Origin: an uncultured beta proteobacterium
Lineage (GTDB): Bacteria; Pseudomonadota; Gammaproteobacteria; Burkholderiales; Burkholderiaceae_C
Length of the DNA stretch: 50,503 nucleotides
Direction: 5' to 3'
Assembly (NCBI GenBank): GCA_903838565.1
Contig: CAILZB010000098.1
Coordinates: forward strand, 1 to 50,503
How positions within the stretch are numbered: position 1 is the stretch's first letter; the number at the start of each line of letters is the position of its first letter. A program made the translations under genes and the position numbers. The notes under the pieces were generated by a model. That model searched no databases. It was not told the origin of the DNA and was given only the letters and a program-made list of their open reading frames with translations. Shown here in pieces: positions 26,183-35,820 of the stretch.

Positions 26183-27250
26183 ATGCTACACAACGACCTA
26201 CGCCAAGAATTCGCGCTGGTGTCCAGCAGCCCGCTGCCGCGGTGGCGCGCGAGCGGGTGGCTTGAGGCTGGACTGTGGGCGACATGCCGGCGCTTGGCCG
26301 GCGCGCTGCTGCTCCTTGCCACGCTGGATGCCGCGGGCGCAGCCACCGCGGCGGCGTTGACGATCGCCGTGGCGAAGACGCCGCTGTCCCTGCCCCTGTA
26401 TGTGGCGCAAAGCCAGGGCTACTTCGACGCCGAGGGGGTCCAGGTCAAGCTGGTGGACGTGGTGGGTGGAAAACTCGCCATGGACCGGTTGCTGCTCGGT
26501 GAAGCCGACCTCGCTACTTCGTCGGAAACCGTGGTCATGTTCAGCAGTTTTCAGGGTCGGGAATTTGCGCTGCTGGCCAGCTTCGTGACCAGCAGCGAGG
26601 ACGTGCGACTGATCGGCGCAAAGACCGTGGATCCGGCGCGGCCGCTGCAGATGCGGGGAAAACGCATCGGCATGGTGCCGGCTTCCGCAAGCCAGTATTA
26701 CCTTGACTCCTGGCTGCTGCTCCAGGGGATCGACCCGAACGAGGTCACACGCGTGAGTCTGGCCCCCGATGCCATGGAGTCGGCACTGGCGCGCGGCGAG
26801 GTCGACGCCGTGGTGACGTGGGAGCCCTTTGCCTACCGCACGCTGCGCGCCGTGCCGCAGGCAAAGGCCTTCCCCAACATGGGCAGCTATACGCTGAGCT
26901 TCAACCTGCTGGTCGGCTCCAGGCACCTGGGCCGGCGCGACGCCGAACTGGGCAAGATCCTGCGCGCGCTGGAGCGCGCAGAGCAATTCATCCGCGCCCA
27001 GCCGCAGCAGGCGCAGGCGCTGCTGCGGCTGCGGCTTGAACTGGACCCGCCGTTCATCGACTGGATCTGGCCTCGCACCCACTACCAGCTGTCGCTGAAC
27101 CAGTCGCTGCTGTACACGCTCGAGAGCGAGGCCCGCTGGGCGCGGCAGGAAGGCCACGTCAAGGCCGAGCGCTCACCCAACTACCTCGATTTCATCTATC
27201 CAGGCCCGTTGCGCAGTGCCGTTCCAGGTGCCGCGGGCTTTGGCAATTAG
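26183..27250 (+). CDS. NMT1/THI5-like periplasmic solute-binding protein (orphan)
   Basis: The 355-residue protein has an extended N-terminus, a membrane/signal segment (RLAGALLLLATLDAAGAATA) and a NMT1-type fold: TPLSLPLYVAQSQGYFDAEG, GEADLATSSETV, ARGEVDAVVTWEPFAYRT. There is no ABC ATPase or permease nearby; instead a GGDEF-EAL gene follows 2 bases later. This suggests a ligand-binding sensor feeding a membrane-bound cyclic-di-GMP enzyme, as in known NMT1-GGDEF fusions. ATG 26183 preferred; GTG 26165 adds six residues. Confidence 0.85.
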   Translation: MLHNDLRQEFALVSSSPLPRWRASGWLEAGLWATCRRLAGALLLLATLDAAGAATAAALTIAVAKTPLSLPLYVAQSQGYFDAEGVQVKLVDVVGGKLAMDRLLLGEADLATSSETVVMFSSFQGREFALLASFVTSSEDVRLIGAKTVDPARPLQMRGKRIGMVPASASQYYLDSWLLLQGIDPNEVTRVSLAPDAMESALARGEVDAVVTWEPFAYRTLRAVPQAKAFPNMGSYTLSFNLLVGSRHLGRRDAELGKILRALERAEQFIRAQPQQAQALLRLRLELDPPFIDWIWPRTHYQLSLNQSLLYTLESEARWARQEGHVKAERSPNYLDFIYPGPLRSAVPGAAGFGN

Positions 27251-27252
27251 CC

Positions 27253-29723
27253 ATGCGCATTCGCACCGTGCTGACCGCGGCGGTATCGGCGTCCATCGTG
27301 CTGGTGCTGGCGCTGGCCCTGGGCAGCTGGGTCTTCGTGCAAAGGCTTGAGGCGACCTCGCAGGTTCGTGCCCGGGCGCAGGCCAGCGCCCGCAACGCCG
27401 CTGAACTGCTGGTTCTCACGCAGGAGTACAGCTTGCAGCTGAGGAGCGCATGGCCCAACAGTGGCGGCTGAACCAAGCAGAAATCGTGCGCGCCATCGCG
27501 CCCTCCAACGCCACAGTCGTGCCCGAACTGCAGGAGGCCTACGACCAGGCCCGCGCCCTGTCGGACCTGTTTTCCCTGCTTGAAAACGTGGCCATCGCAC
27601 CTGACGCCGGCTTGAACGCCCGCCGGCGCCAACTGCTGCAGGACCAGCTGTTGAACAAGGTGATGCGGGTGTCGGAATCGGTACAGCATTGGGTCGATGC
27701 GGCCGAAGCCCAACATCAGCTGGCAGAGCGCCATTTCCGCGCGATCGCGATCGCCGTCCCGATGCTGATGCTGATCGTGCTGCTGCTGCTGGCCGCCCTG
27801 CTGGTGCGCCGCGTGCTGCATCCGCTGGCCCGACTGCGCGCCGCGGTGGCGGGCGTGGCCCGGGGTGAAACGTCAAAGTACGCCGCTTCGCACGCGCAGG
27901 ATGAAATCGGTGAATTTTCACGCTCCTTTGACGCCATGGCGGTGGACATGGTGGCGCATCTGCGCGCCGAGATCGCCCAGCGCGAAGAGGCCCAAATCGG
28001 CCTGGCGCAAAGCCAGGCACGCCTGCACGCCATTATCGAGAACGAGCCCGAATGCATCAAGATTGTGGACGCGCAGGGCCGCCTGACGCAGATGAACCCG
28101 GCCGGACTGGCCATGATAGAAGCCGAGTCGCTGCAGCAGGTGCTCAACCTTCAGGTGCTGGATCTGGTCGCGCCCGAACACCTGCAGGCGTTTGAGCTCA
28201 TGCACCAGCGCGTGCTGGCGGGTGAGTCGGTGCAGCTCGAATTCGAAATCATCGGGCTCAAGGGCACGCGGCGCTGGATGCAGACCCATGCCGTGCCCCT
28301 GCTCGACCATGGCCAACCGACCCAGTTGGCGGTCACGCGCGACATCACGGAGCAAAAGAAGACCCACCTCGAAATCGAGCACCTCGCGTTCTTTGATCCG
28401 TTGACAAAGCTGCCAAATCGAAGGTTGATGATCGATCGACTGGGTCAGGCCTTGACCAGCACGGTGCGGCGCAACCGGCACGCCGCGCTGATGCTGATCG
28501 ATCTGGACAATTTCAAGGCCATCAACGACACCCTGGGGCACGGCGCCGGGGACCAGGTGCTGGTGGCGGTGGCTGCGCGCCTGATCTCCTGCATCCGCGA
28601 GGGCGACACGGCAGCGCGCCTGGGCGGCGACGAGTTCGTCGTGATACTGCAAGACCTGGACGAAACCGACGCGGCTGCGGCCCAGGCCGAGGCGGTGGCG
28701 TTGAAGATCCAGGCGCAGCTCAACGAACCCTATCTGCTCGATCTGTCACTGCCGGGAGACGCCTCCAGCACGCGTGTGCACCACAGCACAGCCAGCATGG
28801 GGATCTCCCTGTTCCTGGACAACACGGCCTCGGTGGACGAGTTGATGAAGCGGGCCGACGCTGCCATGTACCAGGCCAAGCTGGCGGGCCGCAATGTGTT
28901 GCGGTTCTTCGACCCCAAGATGCAGGCTGCGGTCACGGCACGCTCTGCGCTCGAGGCCGACTTGCGCGAAGCCGTGATAAGGGATGAGTTCCTGCTGCAC
29001 TACCAGGCGCAGGTCCACGGCGACGGCCGGATCACCGGCGTTGAAGCCCTGCTGCGCTGGCAGCACCCGGCCCGGGGCATGGTGCCGCCGGGGGACTTCA
29101 TTTCTCTGGCCGAAGAAAGCGATCTGATCCTGCCCATCGGTGCCTGGGTGCTGGAGACTGCATGTGGCGAACTCGCGCGCTGGGCCAACACGCCTGCGCT
29201 GGAGCCGCTGACCATGGCGGTCAACGTCAGCGCGCGCCAGTTTCACCAGGACGACTTCGTCGATCAGGTGCTGGCGGTGCTGGTGCGCACTGGCGCCAAC
29301 CCGCGCCGACTCAAGCTGGAGCTGACGGAAAGCCTGCTGGTGCTGGATCTGGAAGGCATCATCGGCAAGATGGCCCGGCTCAAGGCCGTGGGCGTGGGCT
29401 TTGCCCTGGACGATTTCGGCACCGGTTATTCCTCGCTCTCGTACCTGAAGCGGCTGCCGCTGGATCAGCTCAAGATCGACCGTGGATTTGTGCGCGACAT
29501 CCTGATCGACCCCAACGATGCGGCGATCGCGAAGATGGTCGTGGCGCTGGCGCAGACCCTGGGCCTGGGCGTCATCGCCGAAGGTGTGGAGACTCAGGGA
29601 CAGCGCCAATTCCTCGCGGACAACGGCTGCCTGAACTACCAGGGATTCCTGTACAGCCGTGCGCTGCCGATCGTGGAATTCGAGTCGCTGGCGCTGCGCG
29701 CTGAAAAGAGGGACAGCCGCTAG
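27253..29723 (+). pseudogene. Membrane-bound PAS-GGDEF-EAL protein, frameshifted near 27440
   Basis: The first 72-codon frame (27253-27471) encodes a membrane segment (SIVLVLALALGSWVFV) and NAAELLVLTQEYSL. The homologous continuation EERMAQQWRLNQAE lies in the frame one base back, running to 29723. Together they give a typical two-helix sensor (second helix PMLMLIVLLLLAALLV), HAMP, PAS, GGDEF (intact RxxD I-site and GGDEF) and EAL (EALLR, DDFGTG, KID, EGVE all present). A one-base deletion near 27433-27441 best explains it; sequencing error is possible. It may also be translated from the internal ATG 27450, losing only the first helix. Confidence 0.75.
27450..29723 (+). CDS. Main open frame of the frameshifted GGDEF-EAL protein
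   Basis: This 757-residue frame holds all recognisable catalytic domains: HAMP near 130-180, PAS about 190-305, GGDEF about 310-480 (REGD inhibition site then GGDEF) and EAL about 490-745. All catalytic residues of both enzymes appear present, so the product could make and degrade cyclic-di-GMP if expressed. Its stop codon TAG (29721-29723) overlaps the stop of the convergent gene (CTAG). Confidence 0.7.
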   Translation: MAQQWRLNQAEIVRAIAPSNATVVPELQEAYDQARALSDLFSLLENVAIAPDAGLNARRRQLLQDQLLNKVMRVSESVQHWVDAAEAQHQLAERHFRAIAIAVPMLMLIVLLLLAALLVRRVLHPLARLRAAVAGVARGETSKYAASHAQDEIGEFSRSFDAMAVDMVAHLRAEIAQREEAQIGLAQSQARLHAIIENEPECIKIVDAQGRLTQMNPAGLAMIEAESLQQVLNLQVLDLVAPEHLQAFELMHQRVLAGESVQLEFEIIGLKGTRRWMQTHAVPLLDHGQPTQLAVTRDITEQKKTHLEIEHLAFFDPLTKLPNRRLMIDRLGQALTSTVRRNRHAALMLIDLDNFKAINDTLGHGAGDQVLVAVAARLISCIREGDTAARLGGDEFVVILQDLDETDAAAAQAEAVALKIQAQLNEPYLLDLSLPGDASSTRVHHSTASMGISLFLDNTASVDELMKRADAAMYQAKLAGRNVLRFFDPKMQAAVTARSALEADLREAVIRDEFLLHYQAQVHGDGRITGVEALLRWQHPARGMVPPGDFISLAEESDLILPIGAWVLETACGELARWANTPALEPLTMAVNVSARQFHQDDFVDQVLAVLVRTGANPRRLKLELTESLLVLDLEGIIGKMARLKAVGVGFALDDFGTGYSSLSYLKRLPLDQLKIDRGFVRDILIDPNDAAIAKMVVALAQTLGLGVIAEGVETQGQRQFLADNGCLNYQGFLYSRALPIVEFESLALRAEKRDSR

Positions 29724-32218
29724 TGCCGACACTGCTGCAACAGCAGCTGCAGTTGCCCCAGCAGTTCGTCGCGCAGCCCGTGGAGCTCGCCCAGCCGCGT
29801 GAGCGCGTTGGCGCCGCGGCCATCGGCGTGCAGCTGCAGCAGCTCGGCAGCCAGCGCGTGCGCCTTGAGGTGCAGCGCTTCAATCCCCTGAAAAGCGGGC
29901 AAGGCGCCGTAGCGCGCCCGGCCTTCGACCTCCAGCCAGGCGCCAAAGTGGCATTGCTGCGGGTGCCGCTCGGGCGGGCTGGCCAGCTCGCCGCGCAAAA
30001 AGTGCTCCAGCTCCTTGCTCCAGGCGCTGTGTTTGACGCAGGCAAAGAGCAGCGGCAAATCGCTGCGACCGACCGCGCGCAGCTCCGCCCAGGCCGGATC
30101 GGGCCGCCAGGCTGCTGACCAGGCCGGTATTTCGGCCGCCGGCATGGGACGCGCGATGCCAAAACCCTGCGCCAGTTCGCAGCCCAGCTGCAGCAGCATG
30201 CTGCCGCTTTGCAGCGTCTCCACGCCTTCGGCAATGACCCGGCGGCCAAAGGCCGCTGCCAGGCCAATCACGCCCTCCAGGATCGCCAGATCGTCGGGGT
30301 CGTCGAGCATGTCACGCACAAAGCTGCGGTCGATCTTGAGCTGCGCCACCGGCAAGCGCCGCAGGTAGGTGAGCGAGGAATAGCCGGTGCCGAAATCGTC
30401 GAGCGCGAAACCCACGCCCAAGGCCGCGCAGGAATCGATCACGTGTGACATGCGCGTCACGTCCTCCAGCGCACTGGTCTCCAGCACCTCGAGTTCCAGC
30501 TCGCCGGGCCTGACGCCCGGATGCGCTGCGAGCGCCTGGCGCAGACGCTGCACAAAGTCCGGGTCCTGCAGCTGGCGTGCGCCCACGTTCACGCTCACGG
30601 GCATGTAAAGGCCGGCTGCGCGCCAGATCTCCATCTGGCCCAGCGCGCTGGCGATCACCCATTCGCCGACATCCACCGCCAGCCTGTGGTCCTCGATCAC
30701 CGGCAGGAATGCGGCCGGGGCGAGCAGGCCGTGCTGCGGGTGCTGCCAGCGGATCAGTGCCTCGGCACCGATCACCTGGCCGGTGCGCATGTTCACCTTG
30801 GGCTGGTAGTGCAGCACGAATTCACCGGCGTGCAGCGCCAGGCGAATCCGGTCCAGATGCTCGTGATGGCCGCGTGCGCTGCGGTCCTGCTCCAGATCGA
30901 AGATGTGATAGCGGTTCTTTCCCGCCATCTTGGCCTGGTACATCGCCTGATCGGCCTGGCGCAGCAGCTGGTCCGCGTCCACGTTCTCCGCCTGCGGGTA
31001 GAAACTCACGCCGATGCTGGCCGACACCTGGATCACTTCGCTGCCGATCTGCACCGGCTGCGATGCCACCGCCAGCAGCCGCAACACCAGCGGCACACAG
31101 TCCTGCGCGCTTTCCAGATCCAGCAGCACCGCCACGAATTCGTCGCCACCCAGGCGCGCCAGCGTGTCGCCGTCGCGCAGCGCTGCCTTCATGCGATCGG
31201 CCAGAGCGATCAGCAGCTGATCTCCGGCCTCATGGCCATAGCTGTCGTTGACGCTCTTGAAGCCATCGAGATCGAGAAACACCACCGCCAGCGGCAGCTC
31301 GCGCCGCTGCGCCTGCGCCATCGCCTGCAGCATGCGGTCGGCCAGCACCACGCGGTTGGGAAGCAGCGTGAGCGAGTCGTAGTGCGCGATGTGCTCGAGC
31401 TGGCGCTGATGTTCCTTGGCCGTGGTGATGTCCGAGAACAGCGCCAGGTACTGTCGGTCGACGCCCTGGGCATCGGGAACGCCGCTGATGGTGAGCATCT
31501 CCGCGTACACCTCGCCGTTCTTGCGCCGGTTCCAGATTTCACCGTACCAGTGGCCTTTTTCCTTCAGACTTTGCCACAGGCCATGGTAAAAATCCTTGCC
31601 CTGGCGCCCGGAACTCAGGATGCGCGGATTCTTCCCCAGCACCTCGGCGCGGCTGTAGCCAGTGATGCGGGTGAAGGCGTCGTTCACGTCCAGTATCGTT
31701 CCGTCCAGGTCGGTGATCGTGATGCCTTCGCGCGCATGCGTGAAGACGCTCGCGGCCAGGCGCAGCTTCTCCTCTGCCCGGCGGCGCACACCGATCTCGG
31801 CTTCGAGCCGGTCGCGCTGCGCCTCCACTTCCTTGCGCAGGCGCTCGCGCTCCAGCAGGTTGTGAATGCGCCCGCGCGCCAGCGCCACGTTGATGGGCTT
31901 GGTGATGTAGTCGGCCGCGCCCAGAGACAGTCCTGCATCTTCGGAACCAAAGTCGCTCAGCGCCGTGACGAAGATCACCGGAACGTGCCTGAGCGTGGCC
32001 TGCGCGGCCAGCTGCCTGAAGGTCTCGAAACCGTCCACCTGCGGCATCATCACGTCCAGCAGGATCAGGTCCGGAGGATCCGCCAGCGCCAGCGCCAGGC
32101 CCTGTGCGCCCGAGGTGGCGAACTGCAGTTCGTAATCCGCCTCCAGCACCGAGCCCAGCGTCAGCAGGTTCACCGGCGTGTCGTCGATCGCCAGAATCTT
32201 GGGGCGTTTCACTGTCAT
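29720..32218 (-). CDS. Response regulator with PAS, GGDEF, EAL and C-terminal CZB zinc-binding domain
   Basis: The 832-residue protein has REC (1-125, phospho-Asp55), PAS (about 150-265), GGDEF (GGDEF 357-361, I-site RDGD 348-351), EAL (E486ALIR, DDFGTG 607, KID 628, EGVE 664) and, after 715, a CZB-like helical bundle: His730, Cys756 in QQCHFGAWL, His783 and His787 in HLKAH. The 27-residue Cys-to-His and 4-residue His-His spacings equal those of E. coli DgcZ. Its ATG overlaps the upstream hybrid kinase stop (ATGA), so it is the probable output. Both cyclic-di-GMP activities look intact, with zinc as a second input. Confidence 0.9.
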   Translation of the reverse strand: MTVKRPKILAIDDTPVNLLTLGSVLEADYELQFATSGAQGLALALADPPDLILLDVMMPQVDGFETFRQLAAQATLRHVPVIFVTALSDFGSEDAGLSLGAADYITKPINVALARGRIHNLLERERLRKEVEAQRDRLEAEIGVRRRAEEKLRLAASVFTHAREGITITDLDGTILDVNDAFTRITGYSRAEVLGKNPRILSSGRQGKDFYHGLWQSLKEKGHWYGEIWNRRKNGEVYAEMLTISGVPDAQGVDRQYLALFSDITTAKEHQRQLEHIAHYDSLTLLPNRVVLADRMLQAMAQAQRRELPLAVVFLDLDGFKSVNDSYGHEAGDQLLIALADRMKAALRDGDTLARLGGDEFVAVLLDLESAQDCVPLVLRLLAVASQPVQIGSEVIQVSASIGVSFYPQAENVDADQLLRQADQAMYQAKMAGKNRYHIFDLEQDRSARGHHEHLDRIRLALHAGEFVLHYQPKVNMRTGQVIGAEALIRWQHPQHGLLAPAAFLPVIEDHRLAVDVGEWVIASALGQMEIWRAAGLYMPVSVNVGARQLQDPDFVQRLRQALAAHPGVRPGELELEVLETSALEDVTRMSHVIDSCAALGVGFALDDFGTGYSSLTYLRRLPVAQLKIDRSFVRDMLDDPDDLAILEGVIGLAAAFGRRVIAEGVETLQSGSMLLQLGCELAQGFGIARPMPAAEIPAWSAAWRPDPAWAELRAVGRSDLPLLFACVKHSAWSKELEHFLRGELASPPERHPQQCHFGAWLEVEGRARYGALPAFQGIEALHLKAHALAAELLQLHADGRGANALTRLGELHGLRDELLGQLQLLLQQCRH

Positions 32219-33195
32219 GCCGACTCCTTTGCATCGAGCCTGGCGGCGAGGGCGCGCAAGCGCGCAAGCACCGGCTGGAACTGCAGCGATCGCAGCAGCC
32301 GGCCGATGTCATCGACCTCGTCCTGCTGCGCCGTTCCATGCGCCAGGGCCTGCAGCTTCTTGAAGCGCGAGATCGCGTCAAACTTGTTCTGTTCCAGCAG
32401 CGGAAAAAGCGCCTGCGCCAGGGCGGCAAACTGCAGGCGGTCGATGGCGCCCAGTGCTGGTTGCGGCGAGCTTTCGGGCGCTGGCCGGGGTGCCTGCGGC
32501 AGCCACTTCAGCAAGGCCGATTTCAGCGCCTCGACCTGCACCGGCTTGGTCAGGAAATCGTCCATGCCCACGGCCAGGCAGTGCTGGCGGTCCTCCTCGA
32601 ACGCGTCCGCCGTGAGCGCGATGATGGGCAGGCGCGACTGAGCGTTCGCGCTCTCCCACTGCCGGATGCGCTCGGTGGCCCCATAGCCGTCCAGCACCGG
32701 CATGTTGATGTCCATCAGCACGGCGTCGGGGCGTTCGCCTCGCATCACCCGGTCCAGCGCCTGCTGGCCGTCATGCGCCACGGCCACCTGCAGGCCCAGC
32801 TTGCCCAGCAGCGCCTGGACGAACAGGCGGTTCACCGGGTTGTCCTCGACCACGAGCACGCTGCCGCTCAAGCCCGGTGCCACGGTGCAAGCCAGTTCTG
32901 GCGCCCGCTCTGCGCGCCGGCTGTCCTCGCCCGCGACCGGCAGCTGCACCCGCACCCTGAACCAGAAGCGCGAGCCCTGGCCCGGCTCGCTTTGCACCCC
33001 GGCTTCACCGCCCATCGCTTGGGCCAGATGGCTCACGATCGACAGGCCGAGCCCGGAGCCGCCAAATTCGCGCGTGGTGGAACTGTCGGCCTGCGAGAAC
33101 GGCTTGAACAGCAGCGCGATCTTGTCGGCAGCGATGCCGACGCCCGTGTCCGTGACCGAAAACTCCAGCAAGGCCGAAGCGGCATCTCGCCCCAA
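32215..33195 (-). CDS. C-terminal fragment of the interrupted hybrid kinase (HATPase G-boxes and REC)
   Basis: The 326-codon piece, openable from a TTG at 33195, has ATPase boxes VTDTGVGI and GSGLGLSIV and a REC domain (VLVVEDNPVNR, MDINMPVLDG, LTKP). It could be expressed as a free receiver domain. Its TGA overlaps the downstream ATG (ATGA). Confidence 0.5.
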   Translation of the reverse strand: MGRDAASALLEFSVTDTGVGIAADKIALLFKPFSQADSSTTREFGGSGLGLSIVSHLAQAMGGEAGVQSEPGQGSRFWFRVRVQLPVAGEDSRRAERAPELACTVAPGLSGSVLVVEDNPVNRLFVQALLGKLGLQVAVAHDGQQALDRVMRGERPDAVLMDINMPVLDGYGATERIRQWESANAQSRLPIIALTADAFEEDRQHCLAVGMDDFLTKPVQVEALKSALLKWLPQAPRPAPESSPQPALGAIDRLQFAALAQALFPLLEQNKFDAISRFKKLQALAHGTAQQDEVDDIGRLLRSLQFQPVLARLRALAARLDAKESA

Positions 33196-33204
33196 CTCCA
33201 GACC

Positions 33205-35796
33205 CTAGATGCGAATGCTGCCCCCCGCAGTGAACTTGATGGCGTTGCCCACGAGGTTCGAAAGCATCTGGCGCAACCGGTGCGAATCGCTCTGGTAGCG
33301 CAGCTCGGCGGGGCCCGTCCAGTGGCAGTCGAGCTCAAGGCCCTTGAGTTGTGCCGCACCGGCAAAGAGCGCCCGAATATCGCGCAGCACCGCGCCGGGC
33401 TCGAACGCCATGGCCTCCAGTTCGAGTTTTCCGGCCTCGATCTTTGACAGGTCCAGGATGTCGTTGAGCAGCGTCAGCAGCGTCTGCCCGGACGTCACGA
33501 TGGTGCGCGCGTAGTCGCGCCGCTCGGCCTCGACCAGCTGCGGCATCAGCAGCAGCTGCGCCATGCCCAGAATGCCGTTCATGGGCGTGCGGATCTCGTG
33601 CGACATCGTCGCCAGGAAGCGGCTCTTGGCCACGTTCGCCGCCTGCGCCGCTTCGGTCGCGTGCACCAGGTCGGTGATGTCGATGCGAAAACCCACGATG
33701 TGTCCATCGGCCAATTTGCGCTCGACGATGCGCACTACGCGGCCGGTTTCGTGGCGCTGGATCAGCGTGGTATTGCTGGCGCGATGCAAGGCCACGCGCT
33801 CGGCCACCCACTCATCCACGCGCCCGATGGCGTCCGAGTAATGGCCGAGTTCTGCGCCTTTGCGCACCAGCGTCTCAAAGCTCGCGCCCGTGACCATCAG
33901 ATGGGCGACGCTCTGGTACATCTGGCGGTATTTTTCGTTGCAGAAAACCAGCCGGTCTTCGGGGTCGTAGAGCACAAAGGCCTCGTCCAGCGCTTCGATG
34001 GCGCCGCGCAGCAGATCCGCGTTGCGCTGGACTTCCCGTTCCACCCGCTTGCGTTCTGACACATCGGCGTGGGTGGTGACGAAACCGCCGCCGGGCAGGG
34101 GTGCGCCGCGCACCTCGAGGGTGACGCCGTTGGGCCGCAGGCGTTCGAACTGGTGCGCAACCGGGGGGCGCGTGCGTTCCAGCACGCGGGCGACCAGCGC
34201 TTCGGGGTCGCCCGCGCCATATTCCCCGCGCTGCACGTTGAAGCGGATGATGTCTTCAAAGCGCGTCTTGCCGCCCACGAACAGCGCGTCGGGCAGCTCC
34301 AGATTCTCCCGGAACAGTCGGTTGTGCGCGATCAGATCCAGCGCGCCGTCAAAGGCGCTCACGCCCACCGGAATATGGTCCAGAATTCCCTGCAGCAAGG
34401 CGGTGCGCTGCTGCACGCGCGCCTCCAGGCTGGCGTTGACGCGCTCGATTTCACGCAGCTGCTGCCCCATCGACTCCGACATCGCCTTGAAGCTTTGGAT
34501 CAGCTCGTGCGTCTGCAGCACGCCGCTCTGGGGCCAGACCCTGTCCGCAGCGCCGTGCACCGGAAGCTGCGCCATGTCGCGCGACAGTGCGCCGAGTTCT
34601 TCCAGCGTCGCCACCGCCCTGCGGCTCAGCAGCTCGGCCAGCGCCAGCGCGGCCACGAGGATGACGAACAGCAGCCCGAGCTTGCCGGCGTAGTTGTCGA
34701 ACAGCGCCTTTTGCACCGGGGCGACCGGCTGGTCCAGCACCAGCCTCCAGTCCGCAAGATCGCCGACGCGTGACTCGGCGATATAAAAGGAATTCTTCCA
34801 GCGCTCGGACACGGGCTTGTTGATCGAGGCCAGCGGGACCCACTGGCTCATGTTCCCGTCCAGCGGCACCAGCGTTCCTGCGCCGCGGGCGAAGGCCTGC
34901 ATCGCGGTCTGATCCGTTCGGTTGCTGAGGATCACCCGGTCGTTCTTGTCGAGCAGGGTATAGAGCGTGCCTTCGCCCCGCGTGATGCTGGCGATCTGAT
35001 CCGCGATCTGCTCCAGGCTCAGCACGCCGGTGACAAAGCCGTCATAGGTTCCCTGCGACAGCACCGGGGCCACGATCGTCACCATGGGCTTGGGGTTTCC
35101 AATGCGGCTCATGTAGACCTCGGTGAGCAAAGGTCGCTGCTCGCGCTGGAGCGTCGGTATGAAGGGGCGATCCGCCAGGTTCTTGCCGATGTTGCTGTGG
35201 CCGAGTTCGTCCACCAGCGGGAAAAATGCGGTGGTGACGGCATCGCGATCGACGCGCCCGACGCGCAGGAAGTTGACATCGGACTTCTTCGCCTGCTCCA
35301 GATAGGTCTGCATCTGCGCAGGCGTGCGCAAGGCGGCGATCTCTGCCAGATTGGCCATGGCTGATCGGCGGTTGCCCACCCAGACCGCGAGCAGATCGGT
35401 CACGCGCAACTGCTCCTGGCTCAGGCTGGTCCGCATCCTGTGGTCGGTCTCCTCGAAGTCGCTTCTGCTGCCCACGGCCAGCATGATGAGCGCCGGACAC
35501 AGCACGAAAAAAGCCATGAGGTTGTAGATCAGCTCGCGAAACGAGATCTTGGTGCGGTTCGAGCGCAGCGCCAGTCCGACAAAGATCAGCCTGGCGACCA
35601 GCGCGTTGGCGATCCCGTTCACTGCCTGCTTGGTCATCGTGATGGCGGTGTTGTCCAGCGAGCCCTGCATCACGAAACGGTAGAAGAAATACACCAGCGG
35701 AATGCCGATGAAGAGCCAGTACAGCGTGTCGGCCAGCACCATGCCGATCTGGCGCCGCTGCATCAAGACACCGACCACCGCCACTTCGGCGCTCAT
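33205..35796 (-). CDS. Central fragment of the interrupted hybrid kinase (sensor to HATPase N-box)
   Basis: The 863-codon piece from ATG 35796 holds further membrane helices, a dCache-type periplasmic region (about 115-390), a membrane helix near 395, two PAS domains, HisKA with the phospho-His in [10 protein letters not shown] and the N-box NLVGNAIKF, ending at the in-frame TAG. It lacks the ATP-lid and G-boxes, so it should not be able to phosphorylate itself without readthrough. Confidence 0.6.
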   Translation of the reverse strand: MSAEVAVVGVLMQRRQIGMVLADTLYWLFIGIPLVYFFYRFVMQGSLDNTAITMTKQAVNGIANALVARLIFVGLALRSNRTKISFRELIYNLMAFFVLCPALIMLAVGSRSDFEETDHRMRTSLSQEQLRVTDLLAVWVGNRRSAMANLAEIAALRTPAQMQTYLEQAKKSDVNFLRVGRVDRDAVTTAFFPLVDELGHSNIGKNLADRPFIPTLQREQRPLLTEVYMSRIGNPKPMVTIVAPVLSQGTYDGFVTGVLSLEQIADQIASITRGEGTLYTLLDKNDRVILSNRTDQTAMQAFARGAGTLVPLDGNMSQWVPLASINKPVSERWKNSFYIAESRVGDLADWRLVLDQPVAPVQKALFDNYAGKLGLLFVILVAALALAELLSRRAVATLEELGALSRDMAQLPVHGAADRVWPQSGVLQTHELIQSFKAMSESMGQQLREIERVNASLEARVQQRTALLQGILDHIPVGVSAFDGALDLIAHNRLFRENLELPDALFVGGKTRFEDIIRFNVQRGEYGAGDPEALVARVLERTRPPVAHQFERLRPNGVTLEVRGAPLPGGGFVTTHADVSERKRVEREVQRNADLLRGAIEALDEAFVLYDPEDRLVFCNEKYRQMYQSVAHLMVTGASFETLVRKGAELGHYSDAIGRVDEWVAERVALHRASNTTLIQRHETGRVVRIVERKLADGHIVGFRIDITDLVHATEAAQAANVAKSRFLATMSHEIRTPMNGILGMAQLLLMPQLVEAERRDYARTIVTSGQTLLTLLNDILDLSKIEAGKLELEAMAFEPGAVLRDIRALFAGAAQLKGLELDCHWTGPAELRYQSDSHRLRQMLSNLVGNAIKFTAGGSIRI

Positions 35797-35820
35797 GATG
35801 ACGGCGGCCCAGGGGTGATT

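Noticed and set aside
30521..32641. 706-codon plus-strand ORF antisense to GGDEF-EAL-CZB
   Set aside because: No domain; His/Gln/Arg-rich antisense frame.
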